Shown here: in pieces, positions 23,992-35,900 of the stretch
Layout: each line of letters opens with the position of its first letter
Numbering within the stretch: position 1 is the stretch's first letter
NCBI RefSeq assembly: GCF_000003815.2
Contig: NC_049990.1
Coordinates: 8,940,290 to 9,004,289 of the forward strand
Direction: 5' to 3'
DNA from: Branchiostoma floridae
Taxonomy: Eukaryota > Chordata > Leptocardii > Amphioxiformes > Branchiostomatidae
Length of the DNA: 64,000 nt
Notes under the pieces: generated by a model
Databases searched by the model: none
Seen by the model: only the letters and a program-made list of their open reading frames with translations
Told to the model about the DNA's origin: nothing
Made by a program: the position numbers and the translations under genes

Positions 23992-26900
23992 ATGGCGGCG
24001 GCCGCATCAGCTGGTTCGTATTGTTTAGTTATTTTTGCCGTTTTCTCGTTATGTCTCCTCATCTGTTGTTGAAAAACTTGAAATCCCTTTGCATATTGAC
24101 CTTAACGTTAGAATTTTGATCATGTTGATGGTAATTTAAGAAAGAAAATGGGATATTTTCTAACGGACTAGTTGGCATTATGGAAATGATGAGGTAATGG
24201 CGTCGAATTTGAAAACGTTATAACTGTCTCTACAGGCAAGCGGGCCAGCCATCCCCCGTCGCCGGGTCCTACCGCCACGAAAGCCCGAGTAGTCGCTGCC
24301 AGTCCACGGCTGGAGAAAATTCTGACCGAAAACGGAGAGAAAAACAAGACTAGAAGACAAAATCTGACCAAAAAACCGAGCGTAAACGACCTCGACCACC
24401 AACGACATGCGGACGTGACCAACTCGCAACCGTTTTCGAAGAAGTTGTTGCTACTCACGGAGGAGCATAAAACCCGCTCAGAAAAGAAAACCCGCTTACA
24501 GAAACTGGTCTTTGGTCGTAAAGGTAAGCTTGATATTCTTGCTAAAAAGCCTATCGGCGTAGAAAGCAAGAAAGTCGGCCCAGGATCAGAAAAATTCGAT
24601 GAAGAGGGTGGGGGACCCTCTTCCGGTACACACGATCCTGATGTAAACAAGATCGATAAAATCAGTGATGAGAAGGGAAGGGTTCCTGCAGTTGTACCCA
24701 GCGTTTCCTCTGATTGTGCCAGAGAGGATGCCATCTGTGTACTTCCATCAAAACACAAAGTCTCATTGTACAATGTAGAGAAAGGAGACGAAGGGAAATG
24801 TGAGAGAGTGAACAATATTGGGCAAGATACAGACTGTTCTAAGAATAGAGACCATGTCAGTGAGTCTACTGTTTTGAGTGAGCCTCAGACTATCGAACTA
24901 GACTCGAATCAGGACCCAAAGCCATCTGGAAAAGCTAGGAAAGTCCTAGGCTATGTGTCACCTTTACCTAAACCATCTTTAAGTAGGGCTGACCAATCAG
25001 AGAGATCGGTAGACGTGACTTTGGACGAATCAACTTGGAGTCTGTCGCTCGATGACAGTACGTTTAACAGTAGCAGTGTGTTTAGCAAGAGTTTTCGAGA
25101 GAAATTCAGCACGCCTACATCTGTGCGAAAGTTTGCGAGGAGTCACCTGGCCAACATTTTTACACCTCGTAGTCATACCAAGGGCTCAGATCGCAAGAAA
25201 CCTTCCATCGTACACCTGCATATTCCTTCGGATGTTGACGTTGAAGGGAATGACAAAAATTCTGGCGACACACGTAAGGGGACTTCTTTTGTAATCGCAG
25301 AAGCTTTGGAGAATGTCGTGCCGAAGGATATCACGAATGCTCCGCCAAAGTCAAAGAAAGGGTTAAAGTTCAATGGCAAGTCAAACAGAGAGATGGAGAG
25401 CTCTGAGTCTGACCAAAGCAGGAAAAGTGCAGGTGTTGTTCCTTTGAAGGTGAGCACTTTAAAATCATCAAAAGAAGTAACGTCTGTTGAACAAGTGCCT
25501 GTCACTCCGGCAAACAGGGTGGTCAGGTCACGACATGTAAGTACACCCACTACACCACGTTCAGCAAGGCCGACAGGTATTCCAACGCCTGTGAAGAAGA
25601 GATCGCAATCAGCAACCCCACAAAAATCAAACACTCCAAGTACACCTGCTAAAAGGGATGCCAATCTGGTACATTCAGGTGTTAGCGACAATGCAACTAC
25701 TGGTGTGACCAAAGATAAGGATGTAACAAGGGGAAGGACCCCCAGCAATGCACCTACAAGCAAGCAAGGTGCACCCAAGAAAGTCAGCAATGCATCATCC
25801 CTAAAACCTTTGCATACCAATGGAAAGCAAAGCACCGCATCAACAAATAAGGGTCCTAAAAATGGCCAAAGCCTCAAGCCAGGGCAGCCTGTGAAAAAAG
25901 TAAGCCAGGAGTCAAGAGTTCGAAAGGAAAGTGGGAAAACAAAGACTCCACAGAGCCCGAAACAACCACCCGCAAAACCGCAGACAGAGAAACCAGCAAC
26001 ACATGCCAAGCGGAGGCCGAGGGCAGCAAGACCCAAAACAATGGTCATAAAGAGTACAGATATAGTGGATATACCTTTGACTAAATCCAACTCACAGCCA
26101 GACCTAACAAATCTAGAGGCTACCAATGGAACAGATGCTGTCATGCCAACAAAAGAAGAGGAATCATCATCTAATAACACAAAGGAAAACTCAGTGTCAG
26201 AGCATCAAAAAGCCCCAAAGGTAGCCAAAAAGGATTTGCTGAAAGTCCCAGATAAAACAACTACAAGGAGGAGCCTTGGGAGGCCGGAAAAGGGTTTAAC
26301 ATCTGCGACAAAGAAAACGTCATCTGAAGAGGTTGACCCAGCTGCGGGTAGGAAAGCTAGCCAGAGAGCTGCGAGAAGTCTGGTCACTAATGCTAAACGA
26401 CAGAGCCTTGGGGTAGGGAAACGGAGAAGCATAACTCCTGCAAGAGGACCACGTCAATCTCAGACTGATAGTGGCTCCAAAGCTACCGGTACCACCAGGA
26501 GGACTGCACCTTCAAATGGAGGAAGAAGATCTCTTTTGCCTGAACCACAACGGAAGACACTCTCCAACTCTGTATCAAACACTCCACCAACAAGAGTCAA
26601 GAAAAGCTCGACCGATTCTTCCTCGTCAGACGGAAATGTAAAAAGGGATGATGGAACGCCACATGAAGAAAAGCCAAAGGTCAAGAAGCCTGCTGCACCT
26701 GCGGGAAGTGGTTTATCAAAAGGTTCCAAACAGGTGTTAGCGAGTAATGGAAAAAGTAAACAAGAGATCATATCCTCTACTCGTAAACCTAGAAACATGG
26801 TACCGGCTAGTACGAAGCAAGTACTGAAAACTGCAGCAGACGAGAAAGCAAGGAGAAGATCAGCACCTCCAACCACAGGAGCAAGGCCCAAGGGACAGTC

Positions 26901-29900
26901 TACTACACTTGAGACAAGAGGTATTGTTCAAAGACAGACTAGAGTAGCTCAAAAGCAAACAAGAGTCACAAAACCAGACAAGGAGATCAAGCAGGGAACA
27001 AGTGACCCACTTTCTAGGAATAGAAAGAAAAACACTGTAAAAGAAAAACAAGCTGTTGAGAAAGCAGGGATCGTTTCATCGCGAAGTTCATCAAATGAAT
27101 CTGTAAGTGACTCTAGTGCTGTAAAAGGTAATGATGCAGTCACAGTGTTGAAGGGCACAGAAGGAATGCAAACAAATGTTGAGCTCCAATGTACAGAAAG
27201 TGGGGCTAACCCCCAGGGCTTCACTGTGGGTAATTTGATTACGCCTAATACAGACAATGGAGAAAGCAATGGTCAATTAAGCCCAATTAGTGATGACCCC
27301 CTGGCAAGTAATATTGTAAGCATGGACAACTCAATAAAAGGCAGTTCGCACGAGCCATTGAGGGAACACAATGGAGCAGAATCGACTGACAAAAGTCAGG
27401 ATGTTAGCTCTACCTTTGGCGAAAGCAGGACTTTAGATGCTGCATCATCTGTGACGAAAAATGTTGTCGGATCAAAAGAGTTGTCAGTGGTTGATGTGAT
27501 TATAACGGAAACACCTCCACAGACCTCGGACAATGCTAATCGAATCGAAGTTCAGCAGGCGAGTTCAATAGAGAAAAGTTCAACTGAGAACACGCGTGCT
27601 GACATGGATCATGGTGAAGATGTGGAATTTCCCATGCAGCTTCACGTCTCTGTAGACGACGCGCAGGGTGAGAAAACAACGGACTCAAGTTCCCAAGTAA
27701 GTGGAATAAACACGGCTAAGGAGGCTGTTACCAAGCAGGAACAACAGTCGAGTGGGATCAGTACGGGCGCAGCTGAAGGATCTGACAAAGAAGAAACAAG
27801 GTTTGTCCAGCTGAAGATCCAAGACCATAGTGATGCAGTCATTTATGAAATGCTTGATGTGAGTCAAGGAGGACAGAAAGTCGGACAAGTCGAGAGTGAA
27901 CAGAAAGAGGAAGACGTGTCTTGCATTCAAGCAGAAAACAACAGAGGTAACTACGGCAAAACTCGGCCTCCGGCAATCCAACCTCCGGAATGTTTTACCT
28001 CAACTCTACAGGTTAAGCTGAAAAGTCAAAGGAATGAAAATATGCAAGTTGACACCCAGGAACGGAGTGCTGATAGTACCCAGGATTTGACTTGTAAGCA
28101 TAACAGTTCAAATATCATTCCATGCATGGAGGGGAAAACTGATAATGAACTTCCAGAAGACGTCAGTCAAAGTTCCGCCACTGACCAGAGCAAATATTTG
28201 CGTACAGCCAAGCAGAGTGGAAAAGACCAAGTCACGTGCAATGTCGTGGAACCAAGCATGAGTGTCAAACCAGATGACGCCGATACCACGGGCCCAAAGG
28301 AAGTTGGTAAACAGTTGTCAGAGGATACGATAAGTGGCGTAGATGATTTACCAAGGTCAACACGACCTTGTGACAGTGACGACGTGCTTGATGGATCCCT
28401 TGTATCACGTGGCATGAGGCGTGCACATGGTACTTTGTCCCTTGACAAGTCCAAAGGACAAGTTGCCTGCATATTTGACAGCCCAAACAACATTACAACA
28501 GCTACAGGCATGGTGTGTTTAGACAACATGCACTCTGATTTATCCTCAAAGGATGGGCATTTCATGCTACAAGAGCTTAAAAATTATGCAAACGATAAAA
28601 TGACAGATGCCGACAATGCCCCAGAGGCACTGAATGTTGACCTAACAAACACTCAAAAGTGCGAAACAAACCCTAAGACTAAAGATATACCAGAATCGTC
28701 AAAACCACTTGCAGACCATGACAAAGAGCAGGAGGCTGAACAAATACAAGAGGAAGACAACGTCAAGGCTAATTGCAAGGCGTTTCTATTTTCGGAGCTT
28801 GGAAGTCCACCGTACAGTCTAATAAAAGACCAACCCCTTCATTCCAGTTTACCCAACATAAATGGTGGTGAGGCTGTTGAGAAAGTGGCAAGCAAAATGC
28901 CCTCCCACATGCCAATGGGCTCCCCGCCCCCAGTACGAAGACGCAAGTCAGTCTGCTTTGCAAGCTGCCCGGCTAGTCCTACCGCACCGAGGTTGCGGCG
29001 ACGCCACAGCAGTTACATCCACCCATCCCTGATGGGCCACCTTCATCATCATCAGTCGCTATCAGCTGTAGATCGTCTCTATCCAGGCGGACATCTGCGA
29101 CGGACACTGTCTCTCTCCGGCGGTCACACGCCGTCAGAACTGTCGTCGGGACAGACCACTCCCAGCGCGAGGGGAAGCCATTCTGAACTGCACCTCAGTC
29201 CGCTAGTAAAAAGGCTGCAGGAACTTTGCGAGGAGGCCGAGATGGAAGAAGGAAGGAAGCTTCGGGAACTTTGTGAAGAAGTCCAGTGGGAAGAAGGACA
29301 AAGGCTTCAGAAACTGTCCGAGGAGGTTGAACGGGAAGAGGGAATCGTGTCTCAAGATGAAGCATTGAATGAGGTGAGAAATTTTGGAGTTGACAAAATA
29401 AACTCTATTGATAAAAGCTATATGATGATATGTATAGTAAATGGTTTCACAGATCATTACTGCAAATGGCAATACAGCTTCATTTTTCACTTTTGCTTTT
29501 CAAAGACAGTTGAAAATAAGCTAAGTACACATTGTCTTTGATCAGTAAAATGTTTGAGTCTTATCACTCATACTCATACTATAGTTTATTACAGCTTTTG
29601 ATATACTCAGACAGTTATGAATTCATATTTTCAAAAAGCAGTGCTTGGTGAAAATGAGATTGTGTGCCTACAGTTATGGGTCAGTCTGTATTCTCCAAGC
29701 AGATATTACGGTGGGTAGGGTCGGCTAGTACTAGTAGTAGCCTGAAAGTCATTCTAGTTAGTTTACCTGGGCTCCTGTATGCTCCCCCCTCACCGAGCAT
29801 ATGGGAGCCCCAGTAAACCAAACAGGCCAGTTGCAGGGGGGTTGGTAGCGGCCACAATTTTTCCTCTGCCACCCTCCACAGATGGAGGAAAGAAATTGTG

Positions 29901-32900
29901 GTCACTAGTACTAGCCTCCTGGCAGACCTCTTCTTGGAGAATAGGGAGACGCATAGTCTTCATGTGTCTCTCTTAGTCTGTTCTCCAAGCAGAGGTAGAC
30001 ACGTAGTCTTTATGTGTTAAGATAATATGAGTACATGGTAAGTTTGGAATGTTAACGGTTAATAAGTTTGGTGTGGGCGTGTGCCTACATGTCCTACATA
30101 GGTGTGCCAGAGGAAGGTTCAACTGTTACAACAACCCAGATTCAAATCCTGGGAGGGCCAAGGTACAGAAGGGCATGTGTTGGTATCCATGGGTGCCAAG
30201 GCACTTTGTGTGTACTAATGCTATATAAATATATAGTAATAGTGACCTAGAGAACACCTAGGCTTATCTATCAGAAGTTGACTTTCTGTCAGGGTTGGAC
30301 AAGTTTTGTAAAATTCACTTGTCCTATCGGGCATTAGTACATAGAAAAAATCACTTGCCCAAAATTTAAACTACACTTTTCTGTGTATTTTCCTTTCCAT
30401 CAATGGAATTCTTTTATTGTTAGCTCTATTTTTTCTGTGTCAACCAATGCTTGATGCCGTGACTGTGAAAAGTAACAAGTATATCAAAATCTCACTCATT
30501 TCAGTCATGGAAAAATCTTGCCTGATCGGGTAAGTGGGGTAGGACATGCGCAGTGTCAGATTGGCACTTTCACTAATGCCCGGGACAATTAGACAAGAGG
30601 ACTTGTCCAACCCTGCTTCTGTTATAGTTATCCAAATTGGTCTGCTCCTCTAAATGCATTGCATCCCTGATGAAACTGAAAGATCAGAGGACAGAACTAA
30701 GAATTGGTTGAGGTTTTGTGTATGTGAAAATTTGTGCATGAACTTCGAATTCAGAAGAATCTGTTTTGAACTTCAGAGGAATCTGTTTTGAACTTCAGAA
30801 GAATCTGTTTAAAACTTCAGAGTTTTTTTTTAATGACATGGATTGGAATCAACACAAATGTTCTTTCAATTTTTATTTATTCAGTTATTTCTTGCATGAA
30901 AGCTTTCCTGTACAAAAGTCTTGGAAAAGATCTGCACTTTAGAAACTGCGAAATTACACTATTAGCCTTATACTTAATAAAAATTATATAGAATGGAAAA
31001 GAACTTCAACAACATGTTATATATATTACAATATAAAACATTGTCTTTGATATTTGTAGTAATAGTTTATTAATTTTTTCCGTGTACACAATAACTATTT
31101 GTATTACCCCCTTCTTGTTACAATGACTACTTGCACCTCAAGACCTGTCCGACAACCACACAGGCTTGTGCTTGTTACAAGTAACCCCCTATTTATCAGC
31201 TGTTGAACTTGAATGGGGACACTGTTATCTTAGTATTTACCGATGATGATACAAGCTCCTTCCAACTATCAAAGTTACATTTGATATTTGCTGAAGGTTT
31301 GCCCCTTCCGTTGATTTGAATCTGATAATTATCAACATTGAAGTTTCAAGGTCATCTTTATTGTAGAGAACTGTTAGAAAAATGTTAATTCAGAAATCTA
31401 GATTACCTCTGTCTGTCTATAGATTTTAAGATTTCTTGTTTCATAAGTCTTAGCGTAGTACTGTACTCTTATGAAACAAGAAATCTTAAAATTTTCAGAT
31501 AGCATTCCATAATGGTGTTCACTGGATCAGCTGCATGTATATCTCGGCAGTTTTGGAGTTGATTGAGGGCTTGCAAATTTGGGGTGGGGGGAAGGGTCAA
31601 GGCTATGCTAGCAACTCTTTGCTTTACGCTAAATTCAGGTTCCCATTTATGCTGTATTGAAAATGCACTTATGCTCCACGTTAAATTTGAGCAGTCCGAC
31701 TGTGAATAATGTATCATTAAAGTGGCTAAATACATAATTAAGGACATGCGGGCCCTCTTTGATGCATATATTTTGAATATTCTGCATATCTCATGGAGTC
31801 CATTTGAACTTAGTATGACTATAGTATGACATAGCATAAGCACACAATTAATTACAAAGGTTACTTACAGTACCACCGTAAACTTGCTGAACACAGTAAA
31901 TATAGAACAGATTATGCTGTGTATGTGCATATAGGAACAGTCCCTGTTAAATATAGAATGTATTATTGCATACGTGCATTGACGCACGTAGGGGAGAAGT
32001 ATGGCCTGACCCAAGCTAACCTGTGCAAACTCCAGATACGTGATAAAGCATTGTATAGTAGACTCTTCAGGCACACAGCAAATAACATGAGACAGCAAGT
32101 GTCAGCTAGAACAATCAACATTAGCGGCAACACCAACAGTACTTTGAATTTTACATAATCATACCTTTTGAAGCAGGAGTTTAGGCAAAACTTTTTAACT
32201 CTTTGAAAGAATAAGTAATGAAGGCAGTGACAGGTTGTTTGGCTGAATGGTCATTTTCATTCTTAGACCTTTTAGCTGCAAAGCATTAAGGACAGGCTTG
32301 TCGACTTAATCGTGTTTTAAGCATTCATTGGTGCCATTTGTCAAATTTGGCTGGTGGCTTTAAGTCTTGCACAATTGTTAAGGCCTGCTGATACTTGTGA
32401 TTTCATCAGCCAGTCTCTACCAAAAATAGACTTGCATTTGTGCAGATGTTTTTTGAGCATTGGCCACAATTGAGAAATGAGATTAAATACCGTAAAGAAT
32501 ATAAGAACAATGGCTCAGCTTGTGATACTGATCTTGAGAAGTTCTAGCCTGACTCATTTTAGCGTACAGGTAATGATAGTAATATAATGAAAGGAAGCTT
32601 TGGGACCTTCTATAGTTAAGTTCATGACAAACTACGGCCTGAACTTATCCCTTATTTCCAACAACAATCCAGCTATCTACCAATCAAATACATGTATTAT
32701 GAACATAGCTTTTGCAGAACAGGACCAAACATCTGTATCAAGTGTGTACCTCTAGGTTTCTTGCTTTGTACATTGGTATGTATTGGGTCAAACAAAACAT
32801 AAAGATGTATAGAACTTATTGCTGCCATGAACGAGATTTGTTACCTTTTGAGTGTTGTTTTCTTTCCAGTTACATTTGCATGTATTTGTAACTGTTACAA

Positions 32901-35900
32901 TGCATTGCATTGGATACATCTACATTTGGTGTTGAATGTTGACCGATGTGACCATTCAGAAATTTGTTCCCTCTACAGTACCAGTAGTTTCTTAATGTTG
33001 GAACATTGTTATTTTAAGTTCATGTTTGCGTGTTTGTCACAAGTTCCAATACAATCGCATGGTTTCTGTGTACTGAACTATGAGCCCACACAATATGACT
33101 ATATTGCCCCTGCAGTCTTGAGCACTGCTTAGCTTCTATTTGTACCTGTATCTCTACATCTGTATTTCCTTTATAGCAGCTCTTTGATGTAACACACCAG
33201 CTTTGCACTAATTACAGTCATGTTGCATGGTAGCAGCTGGTTATATTACACTCTTAACCTTTGCACATTTAGCATTTAGCTATATAGTATATAAATTAGT
33301 ATGTTCCTACTTTATTTGCTGGCCATGAGTTCTACAGTACAATAGCTCTAGGAAAGAATAATTTTGTTCAAAGCACGATGCCCTGGTTGATAACGCTTGT
33401 ACTATATCAGTTATAGGTATGACGTAAAAATGTCTTGTTCTTTCCTGAGCTGGTACGAAGTACTAGTATTAGATATTATACTTAAGTTGGTACCTACACC
33501 AGTTTTTTGTCACTTTATATATTATGCATAGACTGGACATTTCCTTCTGTCTTTGGTTGCACAGAAAGTACTGTGTGTTGAAGCAACTGAAGAAAACACC
33601 GAGGTTGATTCCAAGGTTGACTACAAGTAATCATTTAATGCTAATTGTTTTATATCCGGACTAGATCGATTCTTATGCTCACACTGTCACTTGGTAAATC
33701 AAACTTTTTGAGGAATTTCTTTGATCTGCATGGCAGTTATTTTGATGAATGATGAGGAAGAATGCTACTTTTGATTGATGCAATTTTCTGAGCTTATGAG
33801 ATTACCCAAACTCGCTGGAATTTATTATGAAAAGGTGAACTAAATCTTCTATGTGATACTAATTCAGCTAGTACAGGTCATATAATATAACATTGCTTTG
33901 CACAATGATTTGCAAAATGACACAGAATAATTGAATGTGTTTGAAAAAGTAACCATATTTCAAAGAAATGATCTCAAAATGCAATATTTTTTACGTCCTT
34001 GGAAGCATCACAATTTGATGTTTGAGCAATATTACTCTAAAAATACAGTTCAAACAGTCCTAAGGGCATTGGGAGGAAAGTCCACATCCATGCACTAGTG
34101 AAAATTACTTTATTACTTATAGTTATATCAATACCTTAGATTTTGACTGGCATGCATTGATTAGTTTTGTGAGAAGGACATCTGGTAGAAGTTTTTAGTG
34201 GATTTTAATGATTTTTATGCCTAGCTATGGGCCTTGGTGGAGAAAAAGAAGTGCTTATACCTTTAAATTATCTGTATCCAGATTCAGGTCCGGGAGCTAT
34301 TTATATAGGATTCCGAATTATGAGAATTTTTTTGTAAGCCATAGCTTCTTAACTATTGGTACATCATTATTAGTAATGTGGGAGATAATCTCCATGTAAA
34401 TTTCTGTCAAACAAATTTATGGAAATTCCAAACAAAATTGGAAATTCTAATTGAATCAAAGTTGCTTCTGGAAATGCATTTCAGAGCCCCTGACAATCTT
34501 GCACTTGAGAAGCAAGAAAACTTCTATACTAGTAGATCTTTGCAATCTCTTTAGATATATGATATGGACCATTCACCACGAAAAAACGATTCAACATTGA
34601 ATAGTTGACCAAACTTGTTAAGGTTCAGATGAGAACGTATACCAGAACTGCTGCAATTGTACCTTTTCCCATAGAATAATTGTTTAGGTACACAGCCCTT
34701 TGCATCTGATTCTTTAGAACAGGGTACAGATCCCCATGGCTTCACAGATAGGCTTAGAAATTCTGAGGTTAACAGTGGATTAATGGTTTAATTAAGGTTG
34801 TGATTAGTTGTAATGCCTATTGATATGTACAAGTTCCTATAACTAGATTCAAATTATTTTGCATTTTACAACACAGAGACAGAATGTTTCGGTCATTAGT
34901 ATATATCTGTCAACGTCTACCCAAACATGGTACAATAGGAGCTCTTGTGTTTGATTGCTTGAACTTTTCAAGGTGGTTTGTTCTTCTACAAGTCATTTAG
35001 ATTGATGTTACAATGGAATGTGGTTGTTCTTGGCTGCTTTAGAGTTGGTATGTGGATACAGTTGTGATGAAGTGAGTTTCATTGTTGTGTTTATGACTTG
35101 TGGGAAGATAAAAGAGGGTAAATCGGATGCAAGGAGAATACAGCATTTCTGTGTAAAGCCACGATCACAATTGTGTGTTTCATGATACCTCATTTGTCAT
35201 GAAAGGTACAGTTTGATGGGCAGGGATTTTTTTTAGAAAATTATTCCTCAACACAGCAGGGCAATGATGTGGACCCCCCCCCCCCCCATTCCACAGTGTG
35301 GAGCTTTTTTTCTTAAAGATTTTCAATAAAAACTGAGGCGTTCTAAGACTTCCTGAGGGGTAATATCACAGTTAGACAAGTCCCTGTTGAAGACTCAGAT
35401 ACACAATGTAACCTAGTAGCATTCCTGGTCAATTGGAATTTCATGCTTGTCAGAATCTGCTCCTTTGGGTGAAGGGAGGTATGGTAATGGTTAGAACCTG
35501 AACTACGGGTTTGGCACCCTTCTTCCTACCTTTAGAAAAATCAATCCATGATGAATGTATTCTAATTTAATGCTGGTTTGCTGCTTGACTGGTATTGTGT
35601 AGCAAGAGAATGATAGCTGCAAAACTTATTTATTGCCCTGGTAAAGTGAAGAGACCCCTAGCAGTACATTGAATAACTGCACTTCGGCCCATTGAACCAA
35701 ACTTGAGTGTATACAGTCTACAGATATGAAAAAGTTGTAAGTATGTAACTCTTATGTAAACTGCACTGAAACATCCTAATATCTAAGCAAAGGATTTAGT
35801 ACCCTAGAAATGTTGATCTTGCCAATTCTGTGCAATACAGTTGTTGTTACCTATGATGATTGTTTTTTTAACATTGTCATTCCTACATTTTCCTCTGGAC

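Larger units (their letters stand above)
29374..33564. other. RhoGEF intron 2, first part
   Basis: Contains small foldbacks (29686-29945 and 31424-31491) and a MITE (30290-30615). An open frame continues 168 bp past the donor at 29373 to a TGA, so an intron-retained form would add 55 residues. No supported exon was seen. Confidence 0.5.

Noticed and set aside
24168-29490. Long minus-strand frames opposite the giant exon
   Set aside because: They are antisense shadows of a Ser/Lys-rich coding exon and lack any splice or family support.
31919-32158. 79-codon frame in RhoGEF intron 2
   Set aside because: No splice sites with fitting phase and no family resemblance.
32827-33132. 101-codon hydrophobic, Cys-rich frame in intron 2
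   Set aside because: Its composition is that of AT-rich intron DNA. No start context, splice support or family was found.
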